The translations under genes were made by a program, and so were the position numbers. Shown here in pieces: positions 20,563-31,500 of a stretch of DNA of 64,000 bases; positions within the stretch are counted from its first letter, which is position 1; each line of letters begins with the position of its first letter. This stretch comes from Stachybotrys elegans (Eukaryota > Ascomycota > Sordariomycetes > Hypocreales > Stachybotryaceae), in NCBI GenBank assembly GCA_020746835.1, contig JAGPNK010000008.1, positions 1,178,001-1,242,000 of the forward strand, given 5' to 3'. The notes under the pieces are model-generated. The model did no database searches, was not told the origin of the DNA, and worked only from the letters and a program-made list of their open reading frames with translations.

Positions 20563-22206
20563 TTATGCCCCTACAGGACTCACGTGAACCTCCCAATACT
20601 TGGCTAAATCCTCAGGAAACTCGGCCTTTCGCTCCTCGCTGACCCACTGGCCGTACTCGGGGTGGGTGACCCCTTGGGCCAGGACGCCAGTCCCGTTGCC
20701 CTTGAGGATATGGTTGAAGAAGTCGCCGGCGATTCGGACGTACTCCTTAAGCCCTTCCTTGACATCGATAGAGGAGCCCGTGGTCCAGCTGAGCAGAGTT
20801 GGCTCCAGGAGGGGAGCATCCGTGACGCTGGGGTGGGAGGTGCCGAGGCTGGTGACGAACCAGCTGGCGCCGGTGCGGTGCATGACGTCGGAGACGAGGT
20901 CACGGACCGTGTCGAAGTGCGGGCGGCCGTAGAAGAGGCTGTGCTTCTTGGACCACGAGTTGGAGTGGACGACGAGGACGGGGACGCTGACATTGGCGTT
21001 CAGGGGGCCGCTCGACTTGCCCGGGTCGAGGATGATGCCGCCGATGGCGGGGTTCTCCTTGGAGGGGGCGCCGTTGAGAGCCTGGAGGGCGCCGGTGGCA
21101 CCAAAGGAGTGGCCGCCGATGACGAGGTGGTTGAAGTCGAGGCGGTCGGCCCAGCCGGCGAGCGAGGAGCCCTCGTTGCGCGAGTTGCTGGCGTAGATGG
21201 CGGCGCCGCTACCGTCATTGATGCTCTTGAGGACCTTTATGGTCTGGAAGATCTCGGCGTCGCGGAAGGCTAGGGCGGCCTGCTGGAGCTGGTCCTTGTC
21301 CAGCGGGGGTTCGGAGAAGACGTCGGCTTCGCCAAAGGACAGGAGCTTGCGGTCGGGCTGCTTGTTGATCTTGATGAGGGTCCCGGGGCAGCTGCCGTCG
21401 CGGTGCTCGATGGCGGCGACGACGCGGCCGCGGCTGGCCATCTCGCCGAGGTAGTTGCTGTAGTCGTTGCGGCGGCTGGCCATGCCGTGGGAGAAGACCA
21501 TGACGGGGAAGCGCTGCCAGGAGCCGTCGTGCTCGTCCGAGTCGAGCAGCGGGGCGTCGACCTCGCCAGGGATGGTGATGCTGCCGGCGAGGGCCCACAG
21601 GACAAAGGTGAAGAGGGGCCGGGTGAAGAAGAAGTTGATGTGGGCGAGCTTGGCGTAGCCCTCGGCGATGACGCTGATGGGGCGGGGGAACCACAGGTGC
21701 GGCGGCGCCGAGGTGTGCTCGCCGGGCGAGATGGGGTAGTATAAGGTGAAGAGGACCGTCTCGAGGTCAAAGGCAGGCTCGGCGTCGGCGCGGAAGACGA
21801 CGCCCTTCCGGATGTGCTGGGGCTTGTCGAGGGGCACCTCGATGTCCATGGTGCCGACGGCGTAGGGGCCCGTGTAAGCCGGCAGCGGGGAGATGAACAT
21901 GGGCGTGCCGCGGAGCAGGCACAGCAGGGCGTACGAGGAGAAGAGGACGAGGAGGACGGCGACCCAGGGGACGAGGAAGAAGCGGCGGCGGAGGATGCGG
22001 TCGCGCAGCCGGCGCAGGGTCAGCGAGGTGCGGGCGGTGCGGCCTCGGCCGCCGAACCATTTCGGCGTCGTCGTTGTCTGGTAGGCCGTGGAGCTGGTGA
22101 GGGGCGCGTCCGGGCCGAAGGCGTCCTCGGAGGAGGCGTCGTCGTCCCAGGCCTCGAGCTCGACGTTGGGGTCCTGGTTGCGTGCCATCGTTTCCTTGTC
22201 CTGCAT
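20563..22206 (-). CDS. platelet-activating factor acetylhydrolase-like esterase, membrane-anchored (547 aa)
   Basis: Intronless alpha/beta hydrolase of the PAF-AH group II type, which removes short or oxidised acyl chains from phospholipids. A basic cytosolic N-terminus (RRLRDRILRRRFF) precedes one membrane helix, about residues 76-98 (FFLVPWVAVLLVLFSSYALL), so the catalytic part is probably luminal or extracellular. The triad is visible: Ser367 in the nucleophile elbow GGHSFGA, Asp394 in IILDPGKS, and His458 in GTSHPSVTD. PVMVFSHGMASRRNDYS, the family's oxyanion-loop region, lies at 234-250. Two in-frame Mets (22206 and 22188) are possible starts. The coding strand is unusually GC-rich in the middle, which creates long antisense frames. 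The gene is convergent with the disordered protein gene. Substrate specificity in fungi is unknown. Confidence 0.87.
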   Translation of the reverse strand: MQDKETMARNQDPNVELEAWDDDASSEDAFGPDAPLTSSTAYQTTTTPKWFGGRGRTARTSLTLRRLRDRILRRRFFLVPWVAVLLVLFSSYALLCLLRGTPMFISPLPAYTGPYAVGTMDIEVPLDKPQHIRKGVVFRADAEPAFDLETVLFTLYYPISPGEHTSAPPHLWFPRPISVIAEGYAKLAHINFFFTRPLFTFVLWALAGSITIPGEVDAPLLDSDEHDGSWQRFPVMVFSHGMASRRNDYSNYLGEMASRGRVVAAIEHRDGSCPGTLIKINKQPDRKLLSFGEADVFSEPPLDKDQLQQAALAFRDAEIFQTIKVLKSINDGSGAAIYASNSRNEGSSLAGWADRLDFNHLVIGGHSFGATGALQALNGAPSKENPAIGGIILDPGKSSGPLNANVSVPVLVVHSNSWSKKHSLFYGRPHFDTVRDLVSDVMHRTGASWFVTSLGTSHPSVTDAPLLEPTLLSWTTGSSIDVKEGLKEYVRIAGDFFNHILKGNGTGVLAQGVTHPEYGQWVSEERKAEFPEDLAKYWEVHVSPVGA

Positions 22207-23465
22207 GCGTAGGCGGGCTGGGTTGACGAGATACAGGAGGAAGGGGAGGGGGGGGGTTGATAAGAAAAGGGAAGAAAGATAGGGGAAGGGAGGGTGGTGG
22301 TGGTGGTGGTGGTGGTTTTTTTTGGCCAGCGGCGCAATTGGCCAAGACGGAGACGGCTATGATGACGTTTCTTTGTCAGCACGTGTCTCTCTTCCCAATG
22401 AGGTTGATGTCGCCACTAGGGAAGAGATGGTGTTGAGTTTAATTGGGTGTGTTCGGGGGTTTGATCTCCTCTGTCTCTTCCACGAGATTGCAGATTAGAG
22501 GAATACGAGGAGAGTGGGAAAAAAAGAAAGGACGAGAGAAGGAGAATTCAGACAAGCTTGGACGTTGTGTAGAAAACGACAGCGTTCGAATGCCATCGTC
22601 ATACGGTCTTGGCGTATCCCCCTGATGGACGGGGCGGCGGGCGGATCATCGGCTGGGGTACCCCCCCAAGGGCTTTTGGTTAGTTCGAGAATACGGACGG
22701 ATTTCCAGGAGCCTGGGGCGCTCGCTCGCTCTTGGGCAAGGGCGTGGTGGGGAAGTCAGTCGGGCGTTGGAAAGGGATGAATGGGTGTGTATAAGACGGA
22801 AGTGGAATGTGTTTCTGGTTGGAATTGCCAGTGCAGCGCTAACAAGGTGAAGAAGCATCGCACTGCTGACAGTCAGTCCCGGAGTCTAGAGACAGGCAAG
22901 GAGGGTCTGGGGAACATGTAACAACATCAAAGGATGCATGGTATTTAGGCTGCCATTGAGTGTAGATGAGCATCTCACCCTGGACTATTTTGATCAAGCA
23001 TGGCAAACCGAATGGGCAGTGCTGGGCTCCAAGACTTATCGTCGAGTCCCCAGATGAGGCGTCAATATCAGGGCCTGGCAGCCAGACTACCACTCGCTTC
23101 GTCTGTACATTTTACGGGCGCGTCCTACCAATTGAATGTTGCCAAATAATCAAGTCGCTCCGAAAGGCTATGACGGCGTGCACAAACACAACTTTGTATG
23201 TCCAGATACACCTGTATACTCAAGCAGATTCACATTACATGAGGATAGCATGTCGATGATAAGGAAATTTATTGATCGGAAAGACTACGTACGACTCTCC
23301 AAATGCATTTCAGGAAATCCCAATGCGTCAAATCTGCGCAGTCAATGATAGCGAACCGTGGCTTTACGCCAAATACACATCCCTATGTTGTTACCCAAGT
23401 ACAGCCCCTGTACAGTTCCCACGCCCATGGTGGGCTCACGTCAATCTGGTGTCTGTCTCATCATC
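22207..23465. other. intergenic, promoter of the PAF-AH-like gene plus 3' region of prb1
   Basis: No supported gene. A (GGT)8 microsatellite followed by a T run lies at 22293-22324. The remainder has only short incoherent frames. Confidence 0.45.
22293..22316. repeat. (GGT)8 microsatellite
   Basis: Eight perfect GGT units followed directly by a poly-T run, in the 5' region of the PAF-AH-like gene (minus strand). Confidence 0.9.
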
Positions 23466-25214
23466 TTACAGAGAGAGCTCAGCGACGAACTCCTGAACCT
23501 CCTCCTCAACGAGGTCGTGGATCTTCTTCATGAACTTCTCAGCCTTGTGGCCGTAGACCTTGACATCGTTGGCGAGCTCCTTGGAGGCCTCCTCAATGAC
23601 GGTGGGGGCCTTCTTGACCTTGTAGCCACCAGCCTCAACAATCTTGGTGAAGTTGCTGCAGCCACCGCCGTTCCAGGCAAGCTTGTTGGGGGTGTCGGCA
23701 TCAGGGAGGTCAGACAGAGTGCCGTCGGTGGCGATGGCAATGATGGACTCCTTGAGCTCCTTGGGAGTGATGGAGGCAACGGCATACTCAGAGTCACCAG
23801 CGGGCTGGAGAGACAGGTAGTAGGCCAGGAGACCAGCAATGTGGGGAGAGGCCATCGAGGTACCAGAGATGGTGTTGATGGCGTGCTTGGAGCCGATCCA
23901 GGTGGACTGGATGGACAGACCGGGAGCGAAGATGTCAGTGCACTTGCCCCAGTTGGAGAAGTAGGCACGGCTGTCATCGAGGGCAGAGGCGCCGACGGTC
24001 ACGGGCTCAGAAGCGGCAGCGGGAGAGTACTTGCAAGCATCGGCGTTGTCGTTGCCAGCAGCGACGGCGAAGTGAATGCCAGAGCGGACGGCAGCGTTGA
24101 CAGCAGCGTCGAGAGCCTGGGTCTTGCCACCACCAAGAGACATGTTGGCGACGGAGCCCTTGAAGCCCTTGCGCTTGCCAGCCTTGGCAGCGTCAACCTG
24201 CTCGAGATGGCTGGTGGCAGCGAACTCAACACCCTTGACGACATCAGACATGGTGCCGGAGCCGTTGGATCGGAGAACCTTGACGGCATAGATGCTGGCC
24301 TTCTTGGCAACACCGTACTTCTTGCCACCGACAGTGCCGGAGCAGTGAGTACCGTGGCCGTTGCCATCCTCATCCGCATCGCCAGCGGGGATCGTCTTGC
24401 CCCACTTGGCACGGCCCTCAAAGTCAACGTGCTCAGTGTTGGTGCCAGTGTCGATGATGTAGGCATCGACACCCTCACCACCCTCAGCAGTGTAGAGGTA
24501 CTTGTTGAAGTTACCGAAGTTGAGGGTGTCACGGTGGGAGATACGGGCAAGACCCCAAGGAGCCTGCTTCTCCGTCTCACCGTCGCACGTGTCCTCGGTG
24601 ACCAGGGACTCGCTGACGACGGGCAGCATGGTGGTGACAATGCTGTCGCGCTCAATGTACTCGACCTAAAAAGGCTGTTAGCGTTCTGTTGAGAGATCGG
24701 CAGGGTGCGCCACGCCGCGTCATGCGCCGGCTTAAACTTTGCAATGCGACAAGCACGAATCATGGCGAATCACATGTAGCAAGCTGTGATTCGCGGAATC
24801 GGCCGGCCATTGATGGCGGGATGGAGTTGTGATGGAAAACAAACTTACATCAGGGTGGTTGCGGACCATCTCGATGACCGACTCGTGGAAGTGGCCAGCG
24901 TAGCCCTTGAAGTCACCAATCTCGAAGGTGTGCTTCAGACCGGCAAAGTTGGCCTCGTCAAACATGCCGGAGCGCTTGCGGAGCTCAAGGCGCTGCTGCT
25001 CGCCATCGGAGTGGATGTTCTGGATCCAGGTGTGGTGATCCGAGGCGGACGAGGTGTCGACGTGATCCTTGAACTTGATGATGTAGGCGTCGGGGATGGT
25101 CTCGGCGTCGACAGAGCTGAGGACGGGAGCAGCGCCGTTGTGGATGGTCTCGACAGAGAAGGAAGAGGCCTGGGCCATGGTGGCCACAGACAGAGCGAGC
25201 GCCGCAGTCCTCAT
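23466..25214 (-). CDS. prb1: vacuolar subtilisin-like serine protease (cerevisin/proteinase B type)
   Basis: Two exons, 24849-25214 and 23466-24665, give 521 residues. The signal peptide is MRTAALALSVATMAQA. An inhibitor I9 propeptide follows (AYIIKFKDHVDTSSASDHH). The S8 catalytic domain has Asp194 (AYIIDTGTNTEHVDF), His226 (GNGHGTHCSGT), the oxyanion Asn327 (VAAGNDN) and Ser392 (ISGTSMASPHIAG). The domain is followed by a charged, helical C-terminal extension (SKELANDVKVYGHKAEK...), typical of the vacuolar Prb1/Alp2/PepC clade and not of secreted alkaline proteases. The enzyme degrades proteins in the vacuole and matures other vacuolar hydrolases; orthologues are known mould allergens. The splice junction NHPD/VEYIERD restores the family motif exactly. 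ATG 25214 is preferred over the in-frame Met at 25289. Confidence 0.95.
24666..24848 (-). other. 183-nt intron of prb1
   Basis: GTAAGT donor after NHPD and a TTTTAG acceptor before VEYIERD, phase 0. It is about three times longer than most introns in this window. Confidence 0.85.
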
Positions 25215-28200
25215 GTTGGCTGATGGGCGCTGGGGGGGAAGAAGAGGGTGGGTTGGTCTACCTGCGACACAAACGGAACCGACAAACAAAGAAGCAAAAG
25301 TCTACTCTCTAAGGACCTCCCGACGATGATGGAGGCAACAAGAGATGAAAAGCGGATGTTGATGTGAGGAGGGAGGATGGATGGATGGGAGGAGGATGGA
25401 GAGGAGAAGAGGGCAGGATTAAGAAGAAGCTGGGGAAAGCTACTAGATAAAGGCCGAAGGCAGCTGTCGGCTTAGTACGAGTCACAAACTGTATTGGCGG
25501 GCTGAGGCAGCAGGTACTGCCACTACAGGCTCCAGGCTGAGCTAAGGGATTGTGTATTTGCAGGGGAAACTGTGGTGACGTATGTACCATGTACCTTCCC
25601 AGGGCGGCCTGGCGATAACAAGGTTGCCGAGTCAGGACTAGCGCAGGGTGGCGCATACTGGTCATTCTGGTCCAGTGACACCCTCTCCTGTCCTGGTTCC
25701 CATAGCGATGCGATAACGGGTCGAGCATCATGCAGGGCCCAAAAGACCCATCCGACCAGCTCGCCCCAGCACGCCAACACGCACCACGTACGCACCACAC
25801 TGTTGCAGCCGAGCGGAGCGATCGGCCTGGTCACGAACGGGGTAGATGCGAGTACAGTACGGTAGAGACAGTGTGGAATGCATCGAATCGACATGTCTAC
25901 CTGCTGACGACGATGATGCTGGATACCTGGGATGGAACTTGCTCACTCAGCCAGGTATAGGCACCTTGGCAACACGCTCGACATGCCAATCAGGCTTACC
26001 CAGGTACCAGTACAGCCTCGTCAGCCGCCCTGCCTTATGAGGCAGCAACGGTAGCAGCTCGCGGATGCACAGCTCCGGGGTGCTTGTACCTGTACCTGTG
26101 CTAGCCTGCTGGTAGTACCTGTATCTAAGATAAGGATGGTGTGTACCCTTGTAGGTAGGCGCCGTCATCAGCGACACCGGAACCCTCCATCCTTTCATTC
26201 TCCCAACCGTACTCCGTACAAAATGGCATGACTGCCTATCTGCTTAGTTGCAGCTACCAGTCATGGTTGTATGGGGGAAGCTCGGCAATGGATGGGTGGA
26301 TTGAGGGATAAGCTCAACAGCCAGCCTGGCTTATCCGACTCATGCTGGCCTCTCCCTGCTCAACCACTAGAGCCTCGGGGGTGCGCAAGAAGACAGGGCA
26401 ATCACGCAAGGCACCTCGCGGCCACACCCGAGTGAATCCCATCTCGAGCCCATCCGAATCCTGCTGCGAATCCAGACCCATCCAGGAACCCGCCGGGCAT
26501 GGCCAGAAGCAGCACAGCGCGCGCACAATCGCGGCAGAGGCGAGGCGGGCAAAGCGGGCGAGTCGCAGAAGCCAAATCCCAGGTACCCGCTTGTGCCTGA
26601 GGTACTAATCGCGGTTGAGCCAAAGCCAGACATGATAATGCGGGGGGTGGCCCTTGGCTCCGATTGGCGCTGCCCTGCTCTATCCTGTCCTTGTCCTGTC
26701 TCCAGATTGCCAGGCTGCTCATCTCGTGTCCGCATGACCACCCCGATTGCTCCAGTCTCTTCAGTCATTCGGCGGCCTTCACCACTCCCTCCTCCTCAAT
26801 CATTTGGCCTTTGCACGTGCCTCGGGCGGGCCTCCCCTCCGAGCTGGCTGGTTGTCTCACCTGTTCCCCTGCTGCAACACTGCAACACATGGATGTCTGG
26901 CCGAGCCATGTTCAGAAACACGCCTATCGCCTATTCGTTTGATCACTGCCGCAACACGTCTATGATGCCCACCAACCAGCCTCCTCTGTCTTATCCACCG
27001 GGGAAGCCGTTGGCTTCGTGGCTCCCGTCAATGGAGTAGGTACAGTATGTACCGTACGGACGATCCGTAGGTCATCTTGCTCCGAGACAGTGTTGCAGAG
27101 CGATAACGCAGCGCCATCCTGGTCCTCTGGCGCTTATCGCGTACCCACTCGCTAGGGACAGATGATGATGCTGATGACTCCTGACCCCAGACAGCCAGTC
27201 AAGATGCAACGTCAGGTCAGGCCAGGCACGCACCAGGCACCTTCTGAGCACATGCAAGCTCCGAGCTCGACCAGCTTCCAGCTACATTTCCACTTTCAGC
27301 TTCAGGAGCTCCAGCTATCTGTAAATTCCACTCTCATTGTCTCTTCAAGAGACATCCATGGGAGGCAATGCTAGAAGGCAAAGTCATTAGGAGCAATTTG
27401 TATATGCATTTGTGCAAGCCTTATCTTTGCATAACTGTATCAATGCTCGTGCTCTCCTCGCTGGCAAGCTCCACGACGCCACTCGTTCATTTATCCACAT
27501 CTTAAACTCGGAGTCCAAACTGAACCGAATCCTCTCCACCTAGCAATGCTGTTCTCTTGCAACGATGAGTCTATCGAATTACCCCTCTCGGATGGATCGA
27601 CCTACGGGAGAATGCAACAGCCTTGATCAGTTACGGTCCGCCAACTGAAGCTACCCTGGACTTGGACAACGCTTGACCAAGACAATAATCTTCACACTTC
27701 GTGGGCCATAGCGCACACCGTTACAGAGCTGCTTGTGTCTAAAAATACCCAGTAATCCATGCGCGCTCGTATGCTGGCTGGCTGGTCTGATTGCAGGTTG
27801 ATTGTATTCATTGTGCACTGGCCGACAATGTTACTGGCGGTAGAAGCTAGCCGAAACAGCTCAATTGAACTAGCAGAGGCCATCCATGCACTGGAGGGAT
27901 GGAACGATGAATGCTTTGTCTCTTATCGTAGAATTTGGAGCTCCGAACCAACCCTGAAGCTACTAACCTCGCACTTGAAGGCGCAGCCACAGGATTGATT
28001 AGCAGTATTACGTCGCTGTGTGGCACAGGCTACCTCGTCCCCCAAGCAAATTGTACTCCAGCGCATGTACTCTGCGGCGGGGCACCTCCCACTTCCCACA
28101 CTCAACGCCTGCTGACGTCTCGCTCGAGGCTGACACGTCCTGCATTATCGCTGCCTGCTAGCGAGCCGTGCTGTCTACGGTAATACCTAGTACAGTGAAT

Positions 28201-28521
28201 TCGCTGCCAGTTGAAACACGCCAGCCAACTCGTTCGAAAGAGGAGCCAACATCAGCCGTTTCTCCTGGGCTCTCCCCCCGTTGTTTCCACCGCTCCCTCG
28301 ACCCCAAACACCACCGCCAAGGGTGTTCGATCCGATTTCGACTCCCTCGCATGCACACGCCTCAGCCTCAGCAAGAAACCCTCGATACCGCGTTCGCGAC
28401 CCAGTCTTCACACCTCTTCCGTACCTCGATGCCGAACCTGGCTGCTAGCAACCTGGACCCTTGAAGGGGCCCTGGGTGCCGGATTAGTACCTGGAATGAA
28501 TATTGGCCACACAACCTCGCC
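25215..28521. promoter_or_regulatory. 3.3-kb divergent intergenic region rich in GTACC/GGTAC motifs
   Basis: Separates prb1 (-) from the BEACH gene (+). No supported ORF: the available frames are short and incoherent. Between 25930 and 26220, and again near 27040-27065, the DNA has many GTACC, CAGGTA and GTACCTG words, for example gtacctgtacctg at 26089 and gtacagtatgtaccgtac at 27041. These form small palindromes. CT-rich tracts lie close to prb1. It could hold regulatory sites for both genes or a non-coding transcript; nothing specific is recognised. Confidence 0.45.
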
Positions 28522-31500
28522 ATGCCTACACTCCCTCGACGCTATCGCTCGTCCACTTCGGCCTCGGGCCCAAGGCCGGCAGCCTCCAAGTCCTTTGAGA
28601 TTCTGCGCAGTCTTTTAGAATCCCTCAAGCCCGGCGCTTCGACGACCCAGCAGGACGGATATCCTGATATCCCCCCGCTCCTCAAGACAGCCCGCCAGAT
28701 CGCCCAGCATGTAGCTGCCACTTCCTCCCCCGTCCACCAGGACGACTTCCGCCACGCCTTTGGCTTCGAAATACTCCTCGACATGCTGCGGACCTTCTCC
28801 GGATACTACAACCCCGAGAAACGATCCGAAACCGACATGCTATCTCTGTTCAAGCTGCTTGGTGCTTGTCTAAGCGTCCTATCGGCAGCCCTCCGCGGCC
28901 ATTCTGGAAACAGGCGCTTCTTTAGATTCAAAGTAGCTGGCGGTGGATGGGAAGCTCTCGAACAGGTCATTGCCAGCATTGGCCTTGGCGGTTCTGAATC
29001 CGACCCCTGGGCCAGCTGCCACGTCTTTGGCAAGCTGCTGTCCTTTGCTCTCGACGACGACGCCCTCGATCTGCTCTGCCAGAGCATCGCAAAAACCCTA
29101 CGTCCCGACGCGGAGGACAGCGGTAATAATGAAGACGACGAGGGAGCAGAAGAGCAGTGGGATTTGGTCCTTGCCAGGTCCACCGAGAATATTGGTCCTA
29201 GTGTACGGGAGGTTATCAACGCCAAGACCGTCGTTCGATATCCCGAGATCCTACGAGTCGTCGTGAGCTTCTGGTCCGCCATACCACGCTCCAAGACGAC
29301 GCCGAGCAGCCCCAGCTCGCTTCTAGTACTGGAAACCGTGTTCTGCGCAGCTGCCAGCTCTATATATAACCGGTCCGCCATTCATTCTACTGGCATTCTC
29401 TCCCAGTTTCTGCGGTCTGCATTTGCTCCAGACTCTTCGCTTAGTAGCTCCGAGCACGAGAGAGTATTAGCCATTTGTAGACTACTCATGTTCCTTGGTG
29501 TCAATGAGCCGGCTGATACCCAATTTCTTCTGACCACCCCTGGCACAGAAGCCTCCGAGTTCTGTCTCGAGATGGCCTCTAGCCACACGGGGCCGCCATT
29601 CTTCCAGTTTGACCTCTCCCTCTATGGACACTCGTCCCTTGAGCTGCCAACAATGGGACGGTCGTTTCCTCCTCAGAGCACGGCTGGCTATACCTTTACT
29701 GCTTGGATTCGAGTGGACAACTTTGACCCCAACGCCCACACAACCATCTTTGGCGCCTTCGACTCAACGCAGACGTGCTTCGTGCTTCTTTACCTCGAGA
29801 AGGACACACGCAACTTCATCCTTCAAACATCCGTCTACTCAGACAAGCCTAGCATTCGATTCAAGACGTTTGCATTCCAACCCGCGCAGTGGTATCATAT
29901 TGCCATCGTTCACCGGAGACCCAAGGCATTGGTTACTAGCAAAGCCTCGCTCTACGTCAATGGCAGCCTGATCGAGCAGATCCGCTGCAACTACCCCCAT
30001 CAGCCCCCGCTGTCCAACTCGAACAATGAAAGCTTTGCTTCTTTCAACCCAACACAGAACAAGACAAACCCAGTCCAAGCCTTTTTGGGCACTCCGCGGG
30101 AACTCTCCACTCAGACTGGACCTGGCTTGGTGTTCTCGAGATGGTCACTCGCGTCTGCTCATCTCATGGAAGATGTCTTGAGTGACGACTATATTGCAGT
30201 TCACCATGGCCTTGGCCCTCGATACCAAGGGAACTACCAGGATAGCCTGGGCGGCTTTCAGACCTACGAAGCATCTGCGACACTAGGCCTCCGAAATGAG
30301 GCAGCACACCGTGGGAAAGACGAGAACTCTGATATTGTCAAAGCTGTTCGTGACAAAGCTAGCATCTTGGTACCTGAATCCAAAGTTCTTCTCAGCATCT
30401 TGCCTTCCGCAACATTCCCCGAGTATGTGCAGTTCCTTGATACGGGTCTGCTGCGCTCCCTTCCGCGGGTCGCATGGCGGAACCTGCTGCGAACCTCCAA
30501 CCAGGAAGGCTCTTCCATCGCACTCAACTGTGCGGTTCCGAATGTCACCGATGCCCTGTTTAGAGCACAGGGAATCGCATCGTTCCGGGGCTCGCCAATT
30601 GTAGCTACGCCGTCTTATCTAGACGAGAACCTCTGGCGCCTCGCTGGGTTTACCAGCCTGGCTTTGAAACTGCTGGAGCGATCAACAGGCGTCGAGGAAA
30701 CTGTGCGGGCGATTGAGCTGATGATGCACTCCATTCGGAGGAGCTGGAGAAACAGCGAAGCAATGGAACGGGAGAATGGATACGCCATCCTCGGTATGCT
30801 TCTTCGATTTAAGCTTGGATATGGCAATAATGCTGCCGTGGAGGCCTACATCCCCAAGCTTGCAATCAGCCCAGAAGAAAGGGACAAGTTGGCATTCCAG
30901 ATCCTCAGTCTCGTATTGGGCTTTGTTGGCTACAGTCATGGACAGCCCAACGAATCCTTCATCGTCAACCCATTGGCTTATCGAATCCTTCTCATCGACC
31001 TGGACATTTGGCGCAAATCCGCCCCTCGGATTCAAGAACTCTACTATCGTCAGTTTGTTGTCTTTTCGATAGACAGCAAGCATCGAGAGTTCAATTGCCG
31101 GAGACTGACTAGAATGCGTAAGTCTTATCCCGGGACTTCAATATTGTGACTGACCATAGTAGGGATTGTCAAGAGACTTCTCGATGCTCTGAAGGGCGAA
31201 GGCGTTTCTGAGGATGTTGCTCCATTTTTTATGAGCGCTTTTGAGGCACTCGTCAGGACCAACTTGAACCAAGAAGTGATGAGATCTCTCTCGCTTTTCA
31301 TCACCTACGCGTTTCACTCACCGCCCGCCTCCAGCGTACGCACACCCAAACCGGCATCGGTTATATCGAGGTCAAGCACGCCAGGCCCCATCAGACGCCC
31401 AACTGGCGACGGCGGCTTGTCCGGCACCTCTGCCGTCTCCGTGAGAGCAGCATTGAAGAAGCAGCTGGGTATCAGAGTGTTGCGCTTGTATTCCGATATC

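Noticed and set aside
20662..21273. Plus-strand frame opposite the PAF-AH-like gene
   Set aside because: Composition bias of an antisense frame; no start context and no motif.
21767..22345. Long proline-rich frame on the minus strand
   Set aside because: It overlaps the PAF-AH-like gene in another frame. The proline run is just the translation of the GGT microsatellite and GC-rich code.
23358..24692. 444-codon plus-strand frame opposite prb1
   Set aside because: Leu/Val/Gly/Asp-biased antisense shadow of the subtilisin gene; the minus frame has all the catalytic motifs.
25300..25900. Frames of 120-160 codons upstream of prb1
   Set aside because: Pro/Ser/His-rich, overlapping on both strands within the promoter's CT-rich tract; no coherent product.
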